Of a DNA stretch of 10,180 bases, positions 1-6,983 are shown one piece after another (within the stretch, counting starts at the first letter, position 1; every line of letters begins with the position of its first letter). A program made the translations under genes and the position numbers. The notes beneath the pieces are model-generated. The model saw only the letters and a program-made list of their open reading frames with translations, made no database searches and was not told the DNA's origin. The stretch is from QHWK01 sp035315685. Lineage in GTDB: Bacteria > Acidobacteriota > Vicinamibacteria > Vicinamibacterales > CAVVIG01. The stretch is from positions 1-10,180 of the forward strand of contig DATFXR010000304.1 in assembly GCA_035315685.1 (NCBI GenBank), read 5' to 3'.

Positions 1-40
1 CGCCAACGAAAACCCGTCGAAGTAGCCGTTCGATCGCCAT
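1..40 (-). CDS. N-terminus of an unidentified protein, cut by the window edge
   Basis: Reading the minus strand, an ATG at 40-38 is preceded by a perfect AAGGAGG ribosome binding site at 52-46 with a 5-base spacer. This is the strongest initiation signal in the window. The thirteen visible codons read MAIERLLRRVFVG with no stop, and the gene runs out of the left edge. A short basic, leucine-rich start like this could precede a membrane segment or a helical domain, but no family can be named from 13 residues. The gene diverges from the PAL-like gene starting at 257, so both are controlled from the 216-base gap between them. The start is well supported; the product is unknown. Confidence 0.6.
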   Translation of the reverse strand, partial: MAIERLLRRVFVG

Positions 41-80
41 CGGTGCCTCCTTAGCGAACAAACCGGGGTTCGTTGCGCGC

Positions 81-86
81 ATCATA
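81..86 (-). promoter_or_regulatory. Possible -10 element for the left-edge gene
   Basis: On the minus strand positions 86-81 read TATGAT, five of six bases matching the sigma-70 -10 consensus, about 40 bases upstream of the ATG at 40. No good -35 hexamer is found at 16-18 bases further upstream, so this is only a candidate. Confidence 0.25.
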
Positions 87-174
87 CGCCCCGTTGCGTT
101 GCACGTTACATCGTGAGATGCTCGGCGCGTTTTCCGGCGACGCGATCTCCAACATTCCGGATCGGCATCTGGCG

Positions 175-236
175 TCAGAGCGGTGCCGGACCGGTATCGG
201 ACACCGGTCCGACAGCGGTCGGACGCCTGTCTGACA
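175..236 (+). promoter_or_regulatory. 11-bp-phased direct-repeat array, likely regulator binding region
   Basis: Hexamers begin at 175 (TCAGAG), 186 (CCGGAC), 197 (TCGGAC), 208 (TCCGAC), 219 (TCGGAC) and 230 (TCTGAC), each exactly 11 bp after the previous one. The last four are close copies of TCnGAC and the first two are weaker. Perfect 8-bp arms at 188-195 and 203-210 (GGACCGGT/ACCGGTCC) also give a local inverted repeat. Direct hexamer or heptamer repeats at 11-bp spacing are the usual target layout of OmpR/PhoB-type and SARP-type winged-helix regulators, which bind head to tail on one face of the helix. The array ends 5 bases before the purine-rich ribosome binding site of the PAL-like gene. 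The regulator is not identified. Confidence 0.5.
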
Positions 237-256
237 CCGTTAAAAAGGGGTTCGAA

Positions 257-1843
257 ATGCGAGCAGCAATCACTGCCCTCCTCACCGCGTCAGCCGTGCT
301 TGCCCTGTCCGCCGGCGCGCTCCTGCAGGAAAAGGGCGGCGACGACCGCACCGGGCCCTACGATGTCGTGACCGGCTGGCCGCAGCCGCTGGCATTCGCG
401 AAGCCGGGCTACATCTGGGGATCGACCGGGGGCATCTTCGCCGAGAGTCCGAATCGCATCTTCATCGCCAATCGCGGCGAGTTGAAGCTGCCGCCGACGA
501 CGCCGCCCGGTTTCACTGGTTTCTGGGGATCGTTCGGCGAGCAGGCCACGACGCCCACGCCCGAATTCCGCAACTGCATCGTCGTCGTCGACGCTGACGG
601 AAGAGCGCTCCAGTCGTGGACGCAGTGGGACTACCTGTTCGAAGACGGACGAGGTCCGCATTCGGTGCTGATGAGCCCGTACGATCCCGAGCACAACGTG
701 TGGATCGTCGACGACATCCATCACCAGATCCTCAAGTTCACGAACGACGGCAAGAAGCTGCTGATGGTGCTCGGCACCCGCGACGAGGCGGGCAGCGACG
801 GCACGCATTTCAAACGCCCGACCGATATTGCCTGGTTGCCCGACGGCACTTTCTTCGTCAGCGACGGCTACGGCAACACGCGCGTTGCGAAGTTCGACAA
901 GCACGGGAAGTTCGTCAAGATGTGGGGCACGCGCGGCACCGGGCCGAGCCAGTTCAACACGCCACATTCGATCACGATCGATCGCAACCGCCGGGTTTAC
1001 GTCTCCGATCGTGCGAACAACCGGATTCAGGTGTTCGACGAGAACGGCGCCTACCTCGATGCGTTCCCGAACATCCAGCAGCCGTACAACATCCGCATCA
1101 GCGACGATCAGTTCCTGTGGGTGTTCTCGGGGCCGCTCGACAAGATGCTGAAGTACGACTTGCAGGGACACCTGCTCTACGCGTGGGGGACGCACGGCAC
1201 GACGCCAGGGTTCTTCTGGGCGGTGCACGAGTTCGGCGCCGACACCGACGGCAATCTCTACACCGCCGAAGTCTTCGGCGGGCGCTCTCAGAAATTCCGC
1301 CCGCGGCCGGGCGCCGATCCAACGCACATCTACAAACCGCAACCGCTGATGCCGCGTGCCGCCGCCACCACGACGGCTGCCGGCCTGGCACCGCCGACCA
1401 ACGATCTGCCCGGCAAAGGCGGCGGCGCGACATTCAGCGGAACGTGGACGCTGGGCAGCGCGGAGCCGCCCGTCGCGGCGGGACGCGGCCGGGGTGCGGG
1501 TGGCGGCGGCATCGCCGGCCCGTACGCCGACACGCTCTTCGCGCAGGCGCCACCGGCCGTCACGATCACTCAAACGGCGGAGAGCGTGTCAGTCGAGATT
1601 GGCGGCAAGATCGCGAAGTACACGATCGACGGAAAGACGCTGGCGACACCACCCGGCGACGTCATGGCGCTCAAGACGCGGGCACACTGGGACGGCGCGA
1701 CGCTGCACCTGCATTACAAGCAAGGCATGAACTGGGGCCGCGACATGCTGAGCGTCAACGGCCGGACGCTGACGATCGTCCGCGATCTCGAGTCAGGCGG
1801 CCAGTCGACGACGCGGACGATGACGTACTCGAAGACTTCGTAG
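257..1843 (+). CDS. Exported PAL-like NHL beta-propeller protein with C-terminal FSGTW domain
   Basis: The 528-residue protein starts at ATG 257, chosen because it follows an AAAAAGGGG ribosome binding site (242-250) and opens with a signal peptide (MRAAITALLTASAVLALSAG). In-frame upstream starts would bury that signal. Residues about 30-365 form NHL-type propeller repeats resembling peptidyl-alpha-hydroxyglycine alpha-amidating lyase, a zinc enzyme that splits peptidyl-hydroxyglycine into an amidated peptide and glyoxylate. Likely counterparts of the animal PAL zinc histidines are H135 (GPHS), H237 (TPHS) and H324 (AVHEF). Likely catalytic counterparts are R73 (ANRGE), Y205 (SDGYGN) and R252 (SDRANN). 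After a Gly/Ala/Arg-rich linker (about 409-423), residues 393-525 look like the lipocalin-like 'FSGTW...TITQT...DGKTL' domain common in acidobacterial exported proteins. No monooxygenase partner is visible, so the substrate is uncertain. The TAG stop lies inside a repeat unit. Confidence 0.88.
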   Translation: MRAAITALLTASAVLALSAGALLQEKGGDDRTGPYDVVTGWPQPLAFAKPGYIWGSTGGIFAESPNRIFIANRGELKLPPTTPPGFTGFWGSFGEQATTPTPEFRNCIVVVDADGRALQSWTQWDYLFEDGRGPHSVLMSPYDPEHNVWIVDDIHHQILKFTNDGKKLLMVLGTRDEAGSDGTHFKRPTDIAWLPDGTFFVSDGYGNTRVAKFDKHGKFVKMWGTRGTGPSQFNTPHSITIDRNRRVYVSDRANNRIQVFDENGAYLDAFPNIQQPYNIRISDDQFLWVFSGPLDKMLKYDLQGHLLYAWGTHGTTPGFFWAVHEFGADTDGNLYTAEVFGGRSQKFRPRPGADPTHIYKPQPLMPRAAATTTAAGLAPPTNDLPGKGGGATFSGTWTLGSAEPPVAAGRGRGAGGGGIAGPYADTLFAQAPPAVTITQTAESVSVEIGGKIAKYTIDGKTLATPPGDVMALKTRAHWDGATLHLHYKQGMNWGRDMLSVNGRTLTIVRDLESGGQSTTRTMTYSKTS

Positions 1844-2106
1844 AGATCACGACTGTGGCGCCCTGCGGGCGCCCTTCGGTCTCCCACGAAGTCACGAAGA
1901 CACGAAGGGCACGAGGAATTCTTCTCTCAGTCTTTGAGAAAACCGATGCTTCGCGTTCTTCGTGCCTTCGTAGAGATCACGACTGTGGCGGCCTGCGGGC
2001 GCCCTTCGGTCTCCCACGAAGTCACGAAGATACGAAGGGTCACGAAGAATTCTTTCTCAGTCTTTGAGAAACGGATTCCTCGTGTTCTTCGTGCCTTCGT
2101 GGGAGA
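1836..2106. repeat. 130-bp tandem duplication built around CCACGAAG palindromes
   Basis: Two near-identical units with an exact 130-base offset start at 1836 and 1966 (CTTCGTAGAGATCACGACTG in both); a partial third begins near 2095. Each unit holds a GC stem-loop, direct CACGAAG copies on the left, a TCAGTCTTTGAGAAA stretch in the middle, and the complementary TTCTTCGTGCCTTCG on the right. The second unit has perfect 12-bp terminal inverted repeats, TCTCCCACGAAG at 2010-2021 and its complement at 2095-2106, which could fold a long hairpin. It fills most of the 277-base gap between two convergent genes, and supplies the stop codon of the upstream one. It could serve as a bidirectional terminator or be a non-autonomous mobile element; neither is shown. 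Confidence 0.85.
1857..1873 (+). terminator. GC-rich stem-loop just after the PAL-like gene
   Basis: Perfect 7-bp arms GGCGCCC/GGGCGCC enclose a TGC loop 13 bases after the stop at 1843. There is no T tract, so intrinsic termination is uncertain. The second repeat unit has the same structure at 1987-2003 with one arm mismatch. Confidence 0.35.
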
Positions 2107-2120
2107 TCGCAGTCGGAACG

Positions 2121-4186
2121 CTACGGAGTGAATCTCACGCTCTTCCACAGGGCGCTCGCGTCGTAGACGCGGCCGTCGCGCACGGTCCAGCGCACGCGGC
2201 GGATGTTCCCGATCGAATCGAGCGGGTTGGCGTCGAGGACGACGAGATCGGCGCGTTTGCCGCGCTCGATCGTGCCGGACTCCGCGTCCAGCTTCATCGC
2301 GCGCGCGGAGACAATCGTCGCCGCCTGGAGCGCCTCCATCGGCGTGAAGCCGGCCTCCACATACAACTCGATCTCGCGGTGGACGCTGTGGCCGGGAACG
2401 CCTTCGTCCGTACCGGCGACCACCGGCACGCCCGCGTCGTGAAGCGCCTTGACGATGCGCAGCGTGCGCTCGAGCCGTGTGCGAGCCGTCGCGGCGTCGA
2501 TGCCCGCCGTGCCCGCGTTCGAGAACACACGATTGAGCGGCGCCGGGATCTTCGCAATGCCCGGCTGGAACGCGGCCACCGGAGTCCCGGCCGCGTGTCC
2601 GAGCAGCTCGTTCCACGACTGCGTCGGATCGACGACGGTCTTGTGCTCGCGCAGGAACTGAATCGTGCGCGTCACCTCGTCGGAGGACGCCTCGCCGCGA
2701 ATCGGCAGGTGGGCGATCTGATCCATCCCGGCGCTGACGCCCTGTTCGATCGTCATCCCGTTGGGCACGTGACCGGTGACGGTCATCCCGAGCCGATGTG
2801 CCTCCGCTGAGAGCGCCTCGACGATCGGTGGCGTCACCAGGCTGTAGATCTTGATCTGCTGAAATCCGGCGTCGTGATACTTCGCGACGACACGCCTGGC
2901 TTCGTCCGGCGTCGCCGCGTACTCGGTGCCGAACGCGTTCGGACCGCCGCCGTCGACGAGACCAGCGAGCAGCAGGCGCGGACCGAGCGACCGCCGCGAA
3001 TCGATCGAGTCGCGCAGCGCGGCGACGAACGCGAACTCGTTGCCCATGTCGCGGACCGTGGTCACGCCAGCCGCGAGGTAGACCGGCGCCCACTCGATCT
3101 GCGTCGCGTGCGTGTGCATGTCCCACAAGCCGGGAATCACTGTCTTCCCTGACACGTCGACCGCCGCCGCGTCGCCGGGTACTTTGACGTCGGTCCGCGC
3201 CCCGACGTCAGCGATCTTGCCTTCGCGCACCACGACGACGCCGTCGGTGATTGGCGCGCGGCCCGAGCCGTCGACGATCGTCGCGCCGACAAATGCACAG
3301 GTGCCGCTCGCGAGCAGCGGCACTTGACTCGTGATGGCTTCGAGATCACCGATGCGATCGCGTGCTCCGCGCTCGATGAAGCCGCCGAGCGCCGACTCGA
3401 GATCGTCCCGGACCGCTTCGAAGCTCAGGCCGCCGGCCCTCGTGATCGCCGCGGCGAGCGCGCCCTGCTCGTCGAGCCAGATGGTCTCGCGGCCCCAGAC
3501 CACGCCGTCGATCACGTAGCGTTCGAGGCGCACCTCGCGCCCGCCGATGCGCATCGCGTCGCTGCCGCGCGCGTCGACGACGACGTCGTTGGCCGGCAGT
3601 CCCGGCACCGTATGGAGCAGGCGCGGCTGCCCGTGGCTCTTCCAGTAGCGCAGCATCAGCATCTGCGCGGCGAACGGCGCGTAGCCGTCCACGGTGAAGA
3701 ACGGCGGCGACACCTGGACGCGCGTCTCGGCGCCGTCGGCGCGGACGACGGCATCGCCGCCGGCGATATGGATGTCGGAGTCCACGTTGACGAACCGGTA
3801 GCTCTTCCCCGTCGCCTTGAAGGCCACTGGCGTGTAGTCTGGTCTCGCGCGCAGGGTCGCCGTCAGTTGCACATGGCCGCCGCGATCGGTGAAGTCGAAG
3901 TCGGAGGAGAGCGCCACACCGTCGCCGTCCGGCACGATCGAGTAGCGTTCGTAGCCGATGGCCTTGCCGACGTAGTGCAGCCGCAGCGTGCCGCGTTCGA
4001 TCGGATCACGGTCCGGCTGAAGCCGGACACTACCGGAGCTGATCGCAGTCGCGTCCGTCGTCAGGCGGACCGCGCCTGCCGTAGTGTCCGGCTTAGCCGG
4101 ACCCTGATCGGGCTGCTGCCCGGCGTTGGTCGGGCCGTCGTGCCCGACATGAGCAGCGCGAGCGCGAGCGCGATTCCGATTCGCAT
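2121..4186 (-). CDS. Exported metal-dependent amidohydrolase (imidazolonepropionase/prolidase-like), frameshifted near its N-terminus
   Basis: The intact protein would be about 688 residues if one base is restored. The ATG at 4186-4184 opens the signal peptide MRIGIALALALLMSGTTA, but that frame stops at 4063-4061. The enzyme body lies in a second frame. The frames join if a C is restored between 4094 and 4095, inside a palindromic element. Residues about 60-290 form an N-terminal beta-rich domain I cannot name. The rest is an amidohydrolase-superfamily (PF01979) barrel: H358/H360 (DMHTHA), likely carboxylated K446 (QIKIY), H473 (GHVPNG), H493 (IAHLP) and D594 (AGTDEG), then the closing beta-sandwich (GKRADLVVLD). 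All metal ligands are present. Relatives hydrolyse Xaa-Pro dipeptides, imidazolonepropionate or similar amides; the substrate is unknown. No clear ribosome binding site is visible. The gene converges with the PAL-like gene and diverges from the DUF4389 gene. The in-frame ATG at 4199 gives no signal peptide. Confidence 0.85.
4011..4102. repeat. Palindromic element inside the amidohydrolase gene (VRLKPD/VRLQPD type)
   Basis: The arm at 4011-4033 (GTCCGGCTGAAGCCGGACAC plus TAC) and the arm at 4081-4102 are inverted copies that differ only by one missing base in the second. Each arm is itself a small palindrome (GTCCGGCT/AGCCGGAC). With the base restored the element is 93 bp, exactly 31 codons, and codes VRLKPDTT at one end and VRLQPD at the other. 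It sits between the signal peptide and the mature enzyme, where an extra stretch would be tolerated. It resembles in principle the palindromic elements that insert in frame into rickettsial genes, although the sequence family is different. Confidence 0.8.
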
Positions 4187-4199
4187 ACGCGCGAATCAT

Positions 4200-4212
4200 G
4201 GCACACTGTGCC
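4200..4212. promoter_or_regulatory. Short palindrome between divergent starts
   Basis: GGCACACTGTGCC has perfect 6-bp arms around one central base. It lies in the 28-base gap between the ATG of the amidohydrolase (4186) and the GTG of the DUF4389 gene (4215). A dimeric repressor could bind here and block both starts, but a 13-bp palindrome can arise by chance. Confidence 0.25.
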
Positions 4213-4214
4213 GC

Positions 4215-4844
4215 GTGCCGTATCCGGTCGTTGTCACCATCGAGCCGTTGTACCGCGGCCGCGATCGCCTGACGGTGGCACTCCGCCTGTTGCTGGCGAT
4301 TCCGCACTTGATCTTCATCGGCAGCGTCGGCCTGAGCTTCGCCGCCCGCAGCGGCAGCCGCGACTTCGTGTCGATCGGCGGCGAGACCGGATTGCTCGGC
4401 GGTGTCGCGTGGCTGCTCGCCGTGATCAGCTGGTTCACGATTCTGATCTCCGGCGTCCACATCAACATCGTGCGCCGCTACACGCGTTTCTACCTTCGCT
4501 GGCGCGTCCGCGCGATCGCCTACATGATGCTGCTCGCCGACCGCTATCCGCCGTTCGGCGACGGCCAGTACTCGACTGCGCTGACCATTGAGGAACCACC
4601 GACCCGCAACCGTCTCACCGTCGGACTGCGGCTTCTCCTCGGGATCCCGCATTTCATCGTGCTGTTCTTCCTGGTGTCGGCGTGGTGGGTGACGTCGTTC
4701 GTGTCGTGGGTGTTGATCCTGATCACGAGCGACTACCCGGAGGGCCTGTACGACTTCGGTGCTGCCGTGCTGCGATGGCTGGTCCGGGTCGAGTCCTACG
4801 TGCTGCTGATGGTCGACGAGTACCCGCCCTTCTCGTTCGAGTAG
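4215..4844 (+). CDS. Membrane protein with two DUF4389 units
   Basis: The 209-residue protein begins at GTG 4215, giving MPYPVVVTIEPLYRGRDRLT, which matches how DUF4389 proteins normally open. Longer in-frame starts would run through the amidohydrolase signal-peptide region on the other strand. It contains two similar halves. Each starts with a short beta segment ending in R-N/D-R-L-T-V, followed by LRLLL-IPH, a hydrophobic helix pair, and the closing Y-(M/V)-LL-x-D-x-YPPF motif. The first half covers about residues 3-115 and the second about 120-209. Four membrane helices are likely. The family has no established function. No ribosome binding site is visible upstream, and the start is only 28 bases from the divergent amidohydrolase start. 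A CCACGAAG hairpin follows the stop within 10 bases. Confidence 0.85.
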   Translation: MPYPVVVTIEPLYRGRDRLTVALRLLLAIPHLIFIGSVGLSFAARSGSRDFVSIGGETGLLGGVAWLLAVISWFTILISGVHINIVRRYTRFYLRWRVRAIAYMMLLADRYPPFGDGQYSTALTIEEPPTRNRLTVGLRLLLGIPHFIVLFFLVSAWWVTSFVSWVLILITSDYPEGLYDFGAAVLRWLVRVESYVLLMVDEYPPFSFE

Positions 4845-4852
4845 CTGCTACG

Positions 4853-4928
4853 CCCACGAAGACGCACGAAGCACGGTTAGTAAAGGGCTTCTTCTTCGCG
4901 TTTCTTCGTGCCTTCGTGCTTTCGTGGG
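4853..4928. repeat. CCACGAAG-type hairpin downstream of the DUF4389 gene
   Basis: CCCACGAAG at 4853-4861 and a second CACGAAG on the left pair with TTCGTGCCTTCGTGCTTTCGTGGG on the right. The loop region carries TTAGTAAAGGGC. It begins 8 bases after the TAG of the DUF4389 gene and is the third related element in the window. It may end transcription before the permease relic. Confidence 0.75.
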
Positions 4929-5004
4929 GACGGCAGGTTTTTCGCGGTGTCACAGTGGTGGTACGGCTCGCAACACGTCAACCGACGGGCCTCGGCGGAC
5001 CGTC

Positions 5005-5024
5005 TAAGCGGTTCTAAGGGGTTC
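5005..5024 (+). repeat. Tandem 10-bp repeat overlapping the ribosome binding site of the permease relic
   Basis: TAAGCGGTTC at 5005-5014 is followed directly by TAAGGGGTTC at 5015-5024, differing at one base. The second copy contains the AAGGGG used as ribosome binding site. It is probably incidental. Confidence 0.4.
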
Positions 5025-5029
5025 CGACA

Positions 5030-6219
5030 GTGATGACGGTGCTGCACGACACAGGGTACGCGCTGCGAACCCTGACGAAACAGCCGGGATTCGCGCTGGT
5101 CGCGCTGCTGACGCTCTGCACTGGGCATCGGCGCCAACACGGCGATCTTCGGCATCGTGAACGCCGTGCTGCTGCGTCCGCTGCCGTACGACCAGCCCGA
5201 TCGTGTGGTAGTGCTGTGGAGTCACTGGATCAACTGGACGAAGACGTGGGTGTCGCAGCCCGAGCTCGCCGACTACCAGCAGTTGCGATCGCTCGAGCAC
5301 GTCGGTTCTTCAACACGTCGTTCAACCTCACCGGCGCTGGAGAACCGCTGCGGGTGCTGGCCGCGACGGTGCAGCCGGAGATCTTCGCCGCGCTCGGCGC
5401 CCGTCCACTCGTCGGACGCGTGTTCACGCCGGAGGAGGACGAGCCCGGCCGCGAGCACGTCGTGATGCTGACCGAAGGACTCTGGCGATCGCAATTCGGA
5501 TCGGATCCGGTGAGAACCCGCTCGGCCGGCGCCTCACGATCGGCCGCAACGATCGCTGGATCACCGTCGTTGGCATCGTCTCGGACGTCCATCATCTTGG
5601 CCTCGACGCGACGCCGCGGCCTGAGATGTACCGTCCGCACCCACAGTTCCGATACGGCGGCGGCGACGCGCCCGCGGTGACGACGCTCACCTGGGTCGTG
5701 AGGACGACAGGCGACCCGCGCGCGGCAACGAGTTACGCCCGCGCGGCGATCCAGGGCGTCGATCCCAACCTCGGGATCTCCGACGTCGCGACGATGGAAC
5801 AGGTGCTGGCTGATTCGACGTCGGATCGACGACTCAACCTGATGCTGTTCTCGCTGCTGGGTGGTCTCGCGCTGGCGCTCGCGACGGTCGGCGTATACGG
5901 CGTCGTCGCCTACTCGGTCGCGCAGCGCACGCACGAGATCGGCGTCCGCATGGCGATCGGCGCGCGCCCGGCCGATGTCGTGCGCATGATCGTCGAGGGA
6001 GGCGGCCGTCTCGCGCTCGCCGGCGTCATCGCCGGTTCGCTGCTTGCCGCCGCCGCCGCGCGCCTCATTCGCGGTCTGCTGTTCGACATCAGCGCCGCGG
6101 ATCCAACAACCTTCGTCGCGGCGCCGTTGGCGCTCCTCCTCATCGCCCTGCTTGCGAGCTACCTCCCCGCCCGGCGCGGGACACGCGTCGATCCGATGAT
6201 CGCGCTGCGCGGAGAATAG
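5030..6219 (+). pseudogene. Broken, collapsed ADOP/MacB-type ABC transporter permease
   Basis: An AAGGGG site at 5016-5021 precedes GTG 5030 and ATG 5033. The reading then needs three frame changes: an extra T at 5117 (LTL before ALGIGANTAIFG), a missing base near 5305 (LEHVG before FFNTSFNLTG), and a shift at 5508-5511 (FGSDPV before GENPLGRR). Joined, the pieces give about 396 residues: an N-terminal membrane helix, a MacB periplasmic core domain (NAVLLRPLPY... FNLTGAGEPLRVL...PEEDEPG), and a C-terminal FtsX domain with three helices (THEIGVRMAIGA...YLPARRGTRVDPMIALRGE). Typical ADOP proteins are about 800 residues with this pair of domains twice. Here the N-terminal text matches the first half and everything after the third junction matches the second half, so the middle is gone. 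The protein is unlikely to be made intact. Sequencing errors could explain some shifts but not the missing half. Confidence 0.85.
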
Positions 6220-6234
6220 CAAGGCCGCTGGTGC

Positions 6235-6305
6235 CTTCGTGGCGGGTCCCTATGCCGCGAAGGTCGGAACCGCGAAGAACGCGAAGACTCGCCACAACCA
6301 CGAAG
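6235..6305. repeat. Degenerate CCACGAAG-type inverted repeat between convergent genes
   Basis: CTTCGTGG at 6235-6242 and CCACGAAG at 6298-6305 are perfect 8-bp inverted arms. Between them lie CCGCGAAGG, CCGCGAAG and CGCGAAG, diverged copies of the same unit. It occupies most of the 103-base gap between the permease relic and the barrel-protein gene, and belongs to the same family as the elements at 1836-2106 and 4853-4928. Confidence 0.65.
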
Positions 6306-6322
6306 CGAGCTGTTCCGCCGCG

Positions 6323-6964
6323 CTACTTGAGCGAGATCCCCGCGCCGATGACGAGGAGGTTCGTGTGCGGGCTGCCGAGTGCGGGCGGGAAGTACGCCGT
6401 GCCGGGGCTGATGACGTAAATCCGCACGTCAAGGCTGAAGGCGAGATGCGGTTTCGCGAACCAGCGCGCGCCGCCGCCATAGTTGATCGTCTTGAGCCGT
6501 TCCAGATCGGCGGGTCCCTTTTCCTTGCCTACCGGCACGATCGACCAATTGGACGCGCCGACACCGCCGCTCAGATAACTCCAGCCGTGCCCGTTGCCGA
6601 AGTTGAAGGACAACTGCGGCGAGAAGGTCGAGAAGTGTTCCTCGGTCGGCGCCAGGCCCGAGCTCGGGTCGGGCGTCTGCGAGGAGCGCCCGGTCGCAAC
6701 CTCGGCACCAAGGCCAAACGTGATCGCTTTCAGACGGAACACATAAAGGTGCGCACCGGCCTGCACGCCCAGACCCGTGCCGGGCAGCTGAGCGGGAGAC
6801 AGGCCATGGCTCGTGGCGAGCTGCGAATTGTCATCCGGAAACCTCGGCACGGTCGCGTGAACATCGATGACGAACGGCCCGATCCGCGGCGGCGGTTCCT
6901 GGGCAGCAGCAGATGCGGAAGACAGCAGAAGGACCCCAAAGAGGACGGCGAACACACGACGCAT
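6323..6964 (-). CDS. Small outer-membrane beta-barrel protein
   Basis: The 213-residue protein starts at the ATG at 6964-6962 and opens with a clear signal peptide, MRRVFAVLFGVLLLSSASAA followed by AQEPPP. Longer in-frame starts would read through the heptamer repeat region and into antisense of the neighbouring gene. The mature part alternates short hydrophobic and polar strands rich in Gly and aromatic residues (TFGLGAEVATG, FSPQLSFNFG, WSYLSGGVGASNW, TINYGGGARWF, LAFSLDVRIYVI) and ends in IGAGISLK. This suits an 8-stranded OmpA/OmpX-like or opacity-type barrel in the outer membrane. It has no peptidoglycan-binding domain. No strong ribosome binding site is visible. It lies on the same strand as the sulfatase-fold gene, but 193 bases of repeats separate the two. 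The role is unknown; the fold call is moderate to good. Confidence 0.75.
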   Translation of the reverse strand: MRRVFAVLFGVLLLSSASAAAQEPPPRIGPFVIDVHATVPRFPDDNSQLATSHGLSPAQLPGTGLGVQAGAHLYVFRLKAITFGLGAEVATGRSSQTPDPSSGLAPTEEHFSTFSPQLSFNFGNGHGWSYLSGGVGASNWSIVPVGKEKGPADLERLKTINYGGGARWFAKPHLAFSLDVRIYVISPGTAYFPPALGSPHTNLLVIGAGISLK

Positions 6965-6983
6965 GCGGCGAAAGCATTCTACC

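Noticed and set aside
113..256. Longer PAL-like protein starting at 113
   Set aside because: It would place 48 residues before a clear signal peptide and translate the 11-bp array and the ribosome binding site.
290..1573. 427-codon minus-strand open frame
   Set aside because: It lies wholly opposite the PAL-like gene, is Arg-rich with no recognisable domain, and follows from high GC content.
616..2067. 483-codon plus-strand open frame
   Set aside because: It is a second-frame shadow of the PAL-like gene that runs on into the repeat; the protein is Arg-rich low complexity.
1836..2106. Insertion sequence
   Set aside because: It has inverted ends but is too short for, and lacks, a transposase; at most a non-autonomous element.
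3324..4214. N-terminal extension of the DUF4389 frame
   Set aside because: It is antisense to the amidohydrolase; the family normally starts at the point reached by GTG 4215.
4200..4652. N-terminal extension of the amidohydrolase frame to 4652
   Set aside because: It is antisense to the DUF4389 gene, lacks a signal peptide, and has shadow-like composition.
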